Of a DNA stretch of 64,000 nt, positions 43,169-53,500 are shown in pieces (position 1 is the stretch's first letter; each line of letters opens with the position of its first letter). Both the position numbers and the translations under genes were made by a program. The notes under the pieces are model-generated. The model was not told the origin of the DNA. It was given only the letters and a program-made list of their open reading frames with translations, and did no database searches. Source of the stretch: Zygnema cylindricum. Lineage: Eukaryota; Streptophyta; Zygnematophyceae; Zygnematales; Zygnemataceae. The stretch is taken from positions 62,001 through 126,000 of the forward strand of contig JBBHKE010000404.1 of the NCBI GenBank assembly GCA_037447655.1, given 5' to 3'.

Positions 43169-44177
43169 TGTGGAAATTACTAGTTTTATCTGGTATTTTC
43201 TAGGTCTGAATTTAGTACAAATGGAAAAAGAAAAAAGGCTGACAGCCTGCCTCCGCCTCCTCTCTCTACCCACAATACTTATCGTAGTCACTGAGGGATG
43301 GAGAGGGTGGCTGAGCCATGGCTGTTCTAGCTTAAGCAGGTTGGGCTAAAGAGTGACTTATGTCACTCTCAACAAAAGGTTGAGTCCTGCAAAACTCGAA
43401 CCTCCGACCGGTAGAGCGCGGCTTAGCCGTTAGCTCTAACCAATCTATCGTAGAAGTCCGTTAGCATATGATAGGTATGATATTTATTTAAATAGTGTTA
43501 CAACCATGAATTCGATTAACGGAATTGCGAACGAAAGAACATGGAACCAAGTATTATATAGTGCGAACATTATCTCGCACGAAAACAAATGAATCGGACA
43601 TTTGTTTTTTACGGCGGACATTCAATATCAAATCTTATCCGATGGCGTACATCGATGCCGAGATCGCGGAATGGTCACTTTTGGCGTTTATGGACGTGGC
43701 ATGATGTGGCGCCACGCGGAGGGATGGCATTTGGTCGAAAGAGATCCTGCGAACATAAGGACAAGTGAAAAGTGGACATGCGTCCACTTAATGTCGTTGC
43801 CGTACATGGGCCCTACAGAAAGTACATCCGCCATAGTACTTTTGTGTACCCTACAATGATCTGATTGGTTCGTACTTCAATAGATAGGGGTTTTGAGAGG
43901 GATTTAGGACTTAGAGAATTTGGTAGATAGGAACCTCTCTCCGTTTGAGAGTTTGTATAAACTTGGCATTGTTGCCGTCTCATAACTTATCGGCTGGTTG
44001 GCCGTTTTCAGTGATTCTTTTTGCTACGAACTCAGGGGAGTCTAGGCTGCACACGAGTGCAGTCAAATTGTCAGTTTGCCCTTTTGGGCAGCAGTGGTTC
44101 TGGCTTGAAGTGGGTTAGTTAAATACTATCTAAAGGCTTCCTGTATTCTGTAGTCTAATGGAGGACACAGAATTGCA
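43169..44177 (+). mobile_element. Solo family-A LTR in copia-F pol
   Basis: 1009 bp, TGTGGAAATTAC...GAATTGCA, with perfect GAGTC duplications (43164-43168 and 44178-44182). The copia-F frame resumes after it (ESQLPIQTEEEN side joined to the NRGEGEVVRRNPRLPS side). It contains the tRNA-like unit, the AGAGTGACaTAAGTCACTCT version of the palindrome near 43350, GTAC repeats near 43820-43850 and GATTGG. Confidence 0.92.
43384..43460 (-). other. tRNA-like unit in solo A LTR
   Basis: On the minus strand TTGGTTAGAGCTAACGGC (A-box-like) and CGGAGGTTCGAGTTTTGC (B-box-like) precede AGGACTC, and TTTT follows 4-6 nt later. CGGC-taa-GCCG pairs in the anticodon region. Very close to the copia-A units. Confidence 0.6.
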
Positions 44178-44182
44178 GAGTC

Positions 44183-46687
44183 CGTCTCCGGTCGTTCATT
44201 CTCCATTTCTCGCATTTCCTCGTTTTCTTCCTCGGTTTGAATCGGAAGTTGTGACTCCAAGAGAGGGTCACTCTCGGTCAGTTTTTTCTCTTCTTTTGCA
44301 CGGTCAAGCTAAACCGGAACTCGGTTAGTAGAATCTGCATCTAACTCTCTTTCGGATTCAATTCTAATTCTGACCGATTTAGTGTATTTAAAGGGATCAA
44401 TGGATTTTCCTTCATCCATAACTACCAAGTGTTTTACTAGAATTATGTCTTCTCTTCCAAGATCATAAACTCTTTACCCTTTTACGTGCTCATCATACCC
44501 AAGTAAGTATCCGGGCTTTCCTCTAGCATCTAGCTTCCAATCATATTTTTCTGTGTTTAAACTAAATACTTGACTTCTCAACACCTTTTAGTGTGATATG
44601 TTAGGTTTTCTCCTGGTCTATCTTCCATAAGGTGTTTGACCTTACAGGTGATGTAAGGACTCTATTTTTGAGATAGTTAGCACAATTCATAGCTTCTGCC
44701 CAAAAACTTTTCCTTATCTTTTTATCCGTCAACATACTACGGGCACTATCACTTAATGTCTGATTTAGTCTCTCGGCTACACCATTTTGTTCTGGGTTCT
44801 TTGGGATAGTCTTTTGGTGTTGAACCCCTTCCTCTTTTAAGCAATCCTCAAACTCATTAGAAGTGAATTCCCCCCCATTATCACTTCTCACTCTCTTTAT
44901 AGGTGTCTCATGAAGCTTTTCACTCCATTATTTATATTCTTTAAAACAAGCCGAAGCCTCAGATTTGTTTTTCAAGAAATATACTCTAGAGTATCTACAC
45001 CAATCATCAGTGATAGTAAGCATAAATCTTTTCCCTCCAACTGATGGCACTTTGGCCGGTCCCCATATGTCAGTGTGAACCAAATCTAAAACCTTTTCAC
45101 CCTTATATGTTGCGGCTTTTGGAAAAGGCAATCTGTGGGCTTTTCCTTGAGGACACCCACTACAATCATCCAAAATCTCATTATCTCCAAAATGTATGCC
45201 CTCAACTACACCCATTTTCTTTATTTCCTTCAATCTATCTAGATGTACATGTCCCAATCTTTTATGCCACATCATCAAATCACTTACACCAACATAGTAA
45301 ACTCTTGTCTTTCCATTACTCAAATTTAGCCTAAACATTCCTTGGCTACCCTTTTCAGCTGTGAAGTACACTTCATTCTCATAGCCAACAACAATGACTC
45401 TTTTCTTAGTACTAGTCTCAAAGCCCTTATCATCTAAGACCGACGTAGAGATTAGATTCTAGTTCAACTCTGGAATAAAAAGAACATCAGAGAAAGTGAC
45501 TATAGATGTCTTTCCATCAACCAAGACTCTCATATCCACGAATCCCACTGAATTGGTCGTCACTATTCTCCCATCCCCATACTCTATCTCTACAGTAGGG
45601 ATCTTTCTCATTTTGGTAAACAATGGTTTTTCTCTACACATATGCATGGAGGCCCTTGAATCAATGATTCTTCAGGGGCTTCTTTCACTCCACCGAAAGC
45701 ACACTTTTGCCTCATTGGAATCTTAGGCTCACCTTTCGCCTCCAACTACTCGTTGAGGAGAAGTTCTCCATCGTCATCATCGTCATCCTCTCCCACAACT
45801 TGTGTCTCCACAAATTCTTTCTTTTTCCTTGCGGCCGGTTTTCCAATCAATTCCTCGTTCAATCTCAACTCCGTCAATTTAGTGCACTCCACCATGTAGC
45901 GTCCCGGCTTCTTACAAAAATGGCAAAGCCCCTTCGGAGCCCTCGGTCAAGATCCGTAATGGTTTCCTCTTCCTCCTCCACCAAACTTCCCATAAGGTTT
46001 TTTGGAATCCTTATCGCCCCAGTAAGTACGAGAATCCAATGCTTAAACACTCTCCAAAATCAGTCCCACATTGGAGTTCCAGATCCATCAATGATCAAGC
46101 AAGTCCTAAACCCTGTTAACACTATTTTCATAATCATCTGGGAGTTTCATCAACAAAGTATTCACCTTCTCTTTCTCGGTCTCCCTTTTCCCTGCACACT
46201 GAAACTCCATAGATAACCCGGCCAAGTCATTACAAAAATCTAACATCTTTCCCCCTTTGTACACATATGCTTGTACCTTCTGATCTGCCTGCTTCTGCTG
46301 TTGAATCGTACCACTCTTCTAAATGTTGACAAGAGCCTCCCACAACTCGTTCGTCTTGTCCACATGAAGATGTGGTGTAGCCACAACTTGGGTGAGACGC
46401 CCGAGAATAAAATGAGTCGCCATGGAATTGTTGAATTCCTAGATTTGACTATAATAACCCTCGGTTTTATGAACATATGCTACCGAAACCAATCCCGTAG
46501 GCATCGATGTGAGTTTCACTTTCCCTTTCTCCTTCCCTATGTCCGACACAATGCTTTCTCCAACATTCTCTACCACCTCTACCCCCGCAGATCCTCTTGT
46601 GAACCGAGATCCTCCAAGCCCTGGTGGAACTCCCAATTTAACGGATGGCCGATGCACACGACCACTCACAATGGCCCATAGCCTTTT
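44183..46687 (-). pseudogene. Copia-F gag, protease, integrase and linker
   Basis: Gag lies at 46240-46669 (SGRVHRPS and PPGLGGSRF near the N-terminus). The zinc knuckle reads CHFCKKPGRYMVEC near 45890, with its His replaced by Arg. A protease remnant lies near 45640-45680 (SRASMHM). Pre-integrase WHKRLGHVHLD is near 45270. Integrase has HTDIWGPAKV (45075), MRSDNGGEFTS (44880) and NPEQNGVAERLNQT (44790), all catalytic residues visible. The linker runs from 44560 to 44183. Frameshifts near 44590, 44925 and 45470 break it. The N-terminus of gag lies at 63554-63643, beyond the copia-C insertion. Confidence 0.87.
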
Positions 46688-47439
46688 TGTTGAAAGCTAT
46701 GTATTTTCTAGGTCTTAATAGGAAAAATAAAAGGAAGAAATAAAGCAAAGGCAGTATGCTTCTTGTTCCACTCTCCAGTCCCTATACTTGTTGTAAACAC
46801 TGAAGACTGGAGAGAGAGCTAGAACCATGGCTGCCTATGCTGTCTAAGGCGATAGAAAACAGGTTACTATTTAGTCTGTACCAAAATGACTGCCGGCTCT
46901 GGGATTTGATCCTGGTACCTAACGTGTGTAAGATTAACCGGTAGGTGACAGCTTTATCCTGTAAACTAGGATCAGTGGTAGGACATATAGGGTACGATAG
47001 GTATTTAAATAAATACAGGGCAAAGATTCCATTTAACTACTCGGACGGAATCTTTGGCATAAAACGCGCTGTACCTTTTATGCCGCATGAAACAAATGTT
47101 ACGGACATTTGTTTCGACGGTCCGGATAAAAATGCGATGAGAAATCGACGGCCGTGGTGCAAGCCAGGATTCCGGAAAGGCCGCCATAACTTTTTTGGAC
47201 GTCGCCACTCTGAATAACACGTGGCGACATCGTACTTGGTTGCAAGATTTCCAGAGTGCAATTCAACAAGCTCGGATGTGACAGATGTCACCTGTATGGC
47301 GTACCGTACATCTGCTATACAGAAAGTACACTGGCGCCTGTACTTTTCAATACAATACAGTCTTGTGATTGGCGTCGTACTCAATAAAAGGGGTTTTCGA
47401 GAGGGAATACGACTTAGAATATTTTTGGTAGGTAGTCGC
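46688..47439 (+). repeat. Copia-C 5' LTR, first part
   Basis: Starts TGTTGAAAGCTATG, matching the 3' LTR at 62406. It ends at GTCGC (47435-47439), the target duplication of copia-D, and continues at 60064. Confidence 0.92.
46889..46974 (-). other. tRNA-like unit in copia-C 5' LTR
   Basis: On the minus strand, ACAGGATAAAGCTGTCACC (A-box-like) and GGTACCAGGATCAAATCCC (B-box/T-arm-like) precede GCCGGCAGTCATTTTGG; TTTT lies about 10 nt past GCCGGC. Longer than the other units, suggesting an extended variable region. Confidence 0.5.
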
Positions 47440-48469
47440 TATAGAAATAAAAAGGTTATTTTAGTATTTTCTAGGTTTTGCAAAATGCAGAAAAGAAGCA
47501 AAGGCAGTCTGCCTCTAACTTCTCTCTTCAGCTCCCACACTTGTCGTAGTCACTGAAGGTTGAAGAGGGAGCTAGAGCCATGGGTGCCTATGCTGATTAG
47601 AGATAGAGTTACGGGTTGTAGATTTTGGTAGATTTACCAAAATATAAATTGACGGACCGAGGATTTGAACCGGGTACCTATCGTCCACTTTTAGCCTGTA
47701 GCCTTAGCCATTTAGTCTGCCATCATGCTTGGAGATGTATGGTTTGATAGTTATTTAAATCTTAAGACGAAGTCTATTTCATTTAACGGGATCGTTAAAC
47801 ATAGATACAGTTGGTAAAGTACGGCGTACGGAACATTCGAAACGAATACTGCGCATTTTGTTTAGAAAGCGAAAGAAATACTACGGAAGTATTTATGACG
47901 GTCACGATTGTAACCCGGCTTAATCAGACGGCCACGAAGCATGCTGAGATCGTGGAATAGGTTTTCGGCGGTTTGCGGTTGACGTCACGTCAATTGCCAC
48001 GTGGCACAATCACATTGGATTACGACATCTCCTGGGATTCCAGAACGAATCCAAAAATGACATGTGTCGACTTTTTGGCCATGTTGTGCAATATCTGTAC
48101 ATAAAGTACAACGGTACATGTACCTTTATGTAAGATACACTATTATGATTGGTGTCGTACTTCAGTAGATGAGTTTTAGAGAGAGATATGACTTAGAAAA
48201 ATTTGATTGATTAGACTTTCTCTCCCAGAGAGCTCTTGTACAAAAGGTCAACTTTGACCCTTCATAACTTACTGCTCAGGGGAGCAAATTCAGAGATTCT
48301 TTTTGCTATAGACTCAAGGGAGTCTTGCCTTTACAGAGGTGAAGGGGGTCAGAGTTTTGGTCTGCCAGGGTGGCATTTATTCTTGCTGAAACACAAAGGG
48401 GTCAGGGTTATCCTAGAGGCTTCGTGTGAGCTGCCTATTCTGAGGTCCTATGGAGGTCTCAGAGTTACA
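47440..48469 (+). repeat. Copia-D 5' LTR
   Basis: Begins tatagaaataaaaagg where the 3' LTR has TGTAGAAATAAAAAGG (first bases mutated) and ends ...gagttaca. It contains a 12-bp perfect palindrome TGCCACGTGGCA (47995-48006), GTACATAAAGTAC with CATGTACCTTTATG (about 48098-48130), GATTGG and the leader block. Confidence 0.92.
47651..47721 (-). other. tRNA-like unit in copia-D 5' LTR (71 nt)
   Basis: The best tRNA-length copy. On the minus strand it runs from GGCAGAC to GTCCGTC, which pair at 6 of 7 positions counting one G-T. The loop TTCAAAT is followed by exactly 5 + 7 nt to the end, as in a tRNA. CCGGTTCAAATCC is a B-box match; ATGGCTAAGG is A-box-like. TTTT follows about 12 nt later. Confidence 0.65.
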
Positions 48470-48481
48470 GGTTATGGGCCC
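48470..48481 (+). promoter_or_regulatory. Copia-D primer binding site
   Basis: GGTTATGGGCCCA next to LTR end CA; complement of the tRNA-iMet anticodon arm. The gag ATG is at 48474-48476 inside it. Confidence 0.87.
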
Positions 48482-49680
48482 ACAATCTAGGGTGCCTTTA
48501 TTCAATGGAGTTGGCTTCATATACTGGGAAAGTATGATGATAGGAGCTCTATGTTAGAAACGGTTTTGGGGAATAGTGAGTGGACGGGTGAGGCGTCCAT
48601 CCAGTCTTGGGATACCTCCAGGGTTTACAGGAGGAAAATTCACTAGAAATGCAGATTCATCTTCAACGCAGGAGACAAAGGAAGGAGAGGTGATGGACAA
48701 AGGCAAGGAGAAGAAGACGGTCACACCAATAGCAACCGGTTCGATATTCATGTCACCTATTCCAAGGAACGAGTTGAATGATATCGATACGTGGGACTAC
48801 AACAATATGGCGGCTAAGCATTTCATCCTCCGCCATCTTACTCAAGGGCTTGCATCTCCCCATTTGCAAGTAGAGAGGGCATCCGAACTTTGGATGGCTC
48901 TCATAGAGATGTACCGAAGTGGTACGATTCAGCAACAACAGTTGGCTGATCAGAAAATTAAGGAGTATGTATTCAAAGGGGGGAAGATGTTGGATTTTTG
49001 CAATGAGCTTGCTACACTTTTCATGGAACTAGAAAGTGCTGGAAAAGTATTTAGTGAAAAGGAAAAGGTTAACTGTTTATTGATGAAGTTACATGAGGAT
49101 TTCGAGAACATAGTCAACCGTGTGCAGGACTTGGCGGACTCAAGGTGGATTTGGAATTCAGTGGAGGGGATATTGTCGTTCGCGAGAATACAATTGAGAT
49201 CTGAAGGGGAGGAAAGAGTGGGCAAGCTTTGGCAGCCGGGACCGATTGGCGAAACAATGATTCCAGAAAACAGGTTGGAAATTATCGGGGGGAGGAGCAA
49301 AAAAATCAGACCGAGGAGTTCGGACCAAGGACTCCTAAGGGACTGTGCCATTTTTGTAAGAAACCCGGGCACTATATGGATGAATGCACTAAGTTAACCG
49401 AGCTGCGGTTAAAGGAGGGGCAGACTGGTGGACCCTCGAGAGGAAAGAAAAAGGCCCTTGTGACACCGGTACATGAGGCGGAATCCGAGGACGAGGATGA
49501 TGAACTCCTATTGGATGAGGAGTTGGAAACGAATAACGAGGTCGAAATTCCACGAAAACAGAAATGTGCTTTCGGTGGATTGAAAGGTGAAGCAGGCTGG
49601 ATTGTAGATTCAGGAGCATCCATGCACATGTGTAAAGATAAACACCTGTTCACTAAGATACGAAAGATTCTCACCATAGA
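48474..49680 (+). pseudogene. Copia-D gag and protease start
   Basis: The frame begins MGPQSRVPLFNGVGFIYWESMM at the primer-site ATG. A TAG at codon 28 (48555-48557) is followed by open frame from 48576 with the copia gag region (DTWDYNNMAAKHFILRHLTQGL, WMALIEMYRSGTIQQQQLADQK). One base is missing near 49170, after which the true frame continues at 49229 with zinc knuckle CHFCKKPGHYMDEC (49346-49387) and protease WIVDSGASMHMCKD near 49600-49635. It is cut at TIEI by copia-E and resumes at 55887 with EYGDGRIVTT. Confidence 0.9.
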
Positions 49681-49685
49681 GATAG

Positions 49686-50576
49686 TGTTGAAAAGAGGTA
49701 ATTAATAGTTCATTTCCCTATTTTAGTTTTGTTTTAAAGAAAGAGAGTAAGGATCAAAGGCGCACCATGGCTGCCGCCATATTTAGAAAGTGGCAGTTTG
49801 TGCAGTTAAGGGTATTTTGGCTAAAATGATGCCTAAGTCTAGATTTGAACCTGTGACCTCTAGATTCTTTATAGCCTAACGCCTTAACCATTAAGGCGTT
49901 ACGAAACGTTACACGTGACGGGTTTCATAAATATATAAACATTAACGAAACAGCTAATTAACAGCAGACTAACCAAAATGAGCAATTTCTGCATGTACGC
50001 GAATCTGAACCGTGTAAAATATGTTTTGATCGGACGGCCGGCATTATAGCCGCCACGGGAAGTGAGCTTTTCGGCGGCATACGGATATAGCGTCACGCGG
50101 TGCCACGTGGCGCCACATTATTTGATACCGGAGAAGATGGGAGGAGGAACCATGGCTTCCGATATGACAGGTGTCACCTTGTAGACCTTGTCGTACAATA
50201 GTTGTACAATAAGTACATCGCCCATTGTACCTTCTTGTACTTTATAGTGTTCCTATTGGACTAGGGTTTAGTAGCAGGTAGTCGTGAGTAGGCAGACCGA
50301 GACTTAGTAATATTTAGGTACCTCTCTCTCTAAGAGAGCTTGTAACTATAAAGGTCATCTTTGACCAGCCATAACTTACTGCTCGGGTGAGCAAATTCAG
50401 TGATTCTTTTTGCGTTTGACTCAGGGGAGTCTTGTCCTCACAAAGGTGAGAGTGGTCAGAATATTTGTGTGCCTGGGCGGCACTTATTCAGCGGGAAAGT
50501 ACAAGGGGCAAATATTATCCTAGAGGCTTTACATAGGCTGCTCATTCTGTGGGTCAATGGAGACCACATAATTTCA
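49686..50576 (+). repeat. Copia-E 5' LTR
   Basis: TGTTGAAAAGAGG...ATTTCA. It contains the tRNA-like unit, CACGTG at 50104-50109, the GTAC cluster 50193-50243 and tgtaactataaagg in the TATA position near 50340. TCAGTGATTCTTTTTGCG near 50397 is the leader block. Confidence 0.95.
49831..49897 (-). other. tRNA-like unit in copia-E 5' LTR
   Basis: On the minus strand it starts GCCTTAA and ends CTTAGGC (5 of 7 paired), with ATGGTTAAGGCGTT (A box) and CAGGTTCAAATC (B box). AACGCCTTAA-TGG-TTAAGGCGTT is a perfect 10-bp inverted repeat at its 5' end. CATTTTAG follows the 3' end. Alternative folding with GCCT/AGGC as a D-stem resembles tRNA-Arg. Confidence 0.6.
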
Positions 50577-50588
50577 GGTTATGGGCCC
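50577..50588 (+). promoter_or_regulatory. Copia-E primer binding site
   Basis: GGTTATGGGCCCA touches the LTR terminus ATTTCA; complement of the tRNA-iMet anticodon arm as in Drosophila copia. The gag-pol ATG (50581-50583) is the complement of the CAU anticodon. Confidence 0.9.
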
Positions 50589-53500
50589 ACCCTCTAGGGT
50601 GCCCATATTTGATGGATCAGACTTTCTTTATTGGGAAATGATGATGGAGGGAGAACTATTTGAGAAGCATTTATGGGGCATAGTGTCTGGACAAATTCGA
50701 TGCCCACCTCCACCTGGGTTTGGAGGGACACGTTTTTCTGGCACCTCCGCCTCTACAGTTGGTAGAACAGCTGCCACCATCACCGAGGATGAAGATGAGG
50801 AAGGAGAAGAGATTGTCATGGAAGGAAAAAATGAAGGAGTTGCAACTCAAGTAACACCATTGCCGAAGGCGATACTGGCACCAGCACCACCAGCAACAAC
50901 GATAAGGGTTCAGACCGAAAGATCAGAGTATGAAAAGTGGAACTACAAAGACAAGGTTGCTAAGCTCTTAATTCCTAAAAGTGTAGCAAAGGGCATTGCC
51001 ATTCCTCTTATGCATGTCAAATCTTCATCTCAGATTTGGATATCAATAGTTAACAAATATAAGAGTGGATCATTGCAGCAGCAACAGTTGGCAGAAAATA
51101 AGATTGCGGCTTATACTTATAAGGGAGGAAGTATGGATAATTATTGCAATGATTTAGGAGCATTGTTTGGAGAGTTAGAGAGTGCAGGTAACTCATGGTC
51201 TGAGAGACAAAGAGTGAACACATTAATGATGAAACTACCTGAAGAGTATGAGAATATCATTAACTGATTGCAGGATATAGGAGATAGCAATTGGAATTGG
51301 GATGACACTGTGGGAATGATTTTAGTGAAAGAAAGCACCATAGAGCTTAGGAGAGGGAGTCCAAGTGTTCAAGCATTGTCTGCAGGAGTTGATTGGCGGA
51401 AGCGTGATGAGGAGAGAGGGAAAGATCCTTATCGAAACTTTGGTGGAAGAGGACAAGGAGGTGGCAGATTTGATAGACAGGGGAGAGGAACTTCTCGAGG
51501 AGGATTATGTCACTTCTGCAAGAAATCGGGACACTATATGGCAGATTGTGTCAGACTTGCAGATCTTCGACTGAAAGATGGTCAAGGAACCTCAAAGGAC
51601 GGAGGAAAGAAAAAGGCTTTCCTGACTCAAGTTCTTGATGAGGAAGTGGAAGAAAAAACTGAACTTGAAGAGGAGATTGAGGAGCTTCTCCTTAATCCGA
51701 AAAACACTGAAAAACATGTCGACATTCCACGGAGACAAAAGTGTGCTTTCGGAGGTAAGAGGGATCCACCCGAGGATGGGTGGATCATAGACTCACGGGC
51801 TTCAATGCATATGTGCAAAGATAAGCGGTGGTTCACTAAACTGAGAAAGATCCCAACAGTTGAGATAGAGTACGGAGATGGTAGAGTAGAAACCACAAGT
51901 CTTGTTGGAAATGTTGACTTGAAGGTTCTAGTTGATGGAAAGGCCTCAATTGTAACACTCTCAGACGTTCTTTACATTCCACAACTTAGCAAGAACCTAG
52001 TCTCAACAGCTGTCCTAGATGAAAAGGAGTTTGAAACAGGAACCAGGAAAGGAATCTTCACAGCAAGCTTTGATAATGAGGTTTATTTCATAGCTGAGAA
52101 GGGCAGTCAAGGAATGTTCAGAATTGTACTTTGCAATGAAAAGAGTGTTCTCTACTCGTGTGCAAGTGAGATGATGCTTTGGCATAAAAGGTTGGGGCAT
52201 GTGCATCTAGATAGATTAAAGAAAATGAAGAAAAATGGAATAGTGGAGGGTATTACTTTTGAAGATGATGAGACCTTTGATGATTGTAGTGGATGTGCCC
52301 AAGGGAAGATTCATAGACTTCCATTTCCAAAGGCAACCACATTTAGGAGAGAGAAAGTATTAGATCTAGTTCACACTGATGTTTGGGGACCTGCTAGGTA
52401 TGCCTCACATGGGGGGAAAAGATGGATGTTAACTATCACAGATGATTGGTCTAGATACACGAAGGTATACTTTCTCAGACATAAGTCAGAGGTATTAAGA
52501 TGTTTCAAAGAGTAAAAAGTATGGAGTGAAAAGCTACATGAAACCTCAATAAAAGAGATAAGAAGTGATAATGGGAAAGAATACACCTCAAGGGATTTTG
52601 AAAAATATCTTAAAGAAGAAGGAATTCATCATGAGAAAACTGTTCCCTATAATCCTGAACAAAATGGAGTCATAGAAAGAGTGAATAGAACTTTAGGAGA
52701 TATGTCCAGAAGTATGTTAAGTGATAAGAGGATAGGGCTGCAGTTTTGGGTTGAGTCTATGAACTATGCTAATTTCATCAAAAATAGAGTCCTAACTTCA
52801 GCAAATAAGGAGGAAACTCCGTATGAGAGGTGGACAGGAAGAAAGCCTGATTTGTCTAGTTTGAGAGTGTTCGGAAGTCAAGTCTACAGTTTGGATTCCG
52901 ATAAGACTAAATGGAAGTTAGAGGGAAGAGGGAAACCAGGATATCTTGTAGGATATGATGAGAGCACAAAAGGATACCGAGTGTATGACTTGAAAAAGAG
53001 AGATATAATTTTGGTAAAACACATAGTGGTGATGAATGAAGAGAAGTCCATTGATCCATTCAAATATAATAAGGAAGTCAAAATCAGATTTGAAACGGAT
53101 CAGTTTTCTGACTTTGACTTTGAAAATGAAGAGAAGGAAGAGGGAGAAAAAGAAAAATCTGCAGATCTACCAAAGGAGAAGGAGGAAAGGACAACATCCG
53201 AGGCAACGCCACAATACAAAGTGGAAACCGATGAGGAACTTGATGAGACACCAGAATTGGAAGATAGGGAAGCTGAAAATTTCCCAAAACGAAACCCAAG
53301 GATGCCTTCCATACCGGCGTCCGATTTTGAAGGGGGAAGAAGAAGTAGTAAACGACTTCAAGAAAGACAAGTAAATAACCAACTCACAAAGATGTCTCAC
53401 CCAGATGAACCTCAAACATACTTAGAGGCCATAAACACTCCAGAAAGTAGCTGGTGGATCACAGCTATAAATGAAGAAATGGCCTCTATCATGGAAGCCA

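Noticed and set aside
47651-47721. Functional tRNA gene
   Set aside because: Despite tRNA length and acceptor pairing, the anticodon arm is weak and the T-stem has mismatches, and it recurs inside LTRs; called tRNA-like only.
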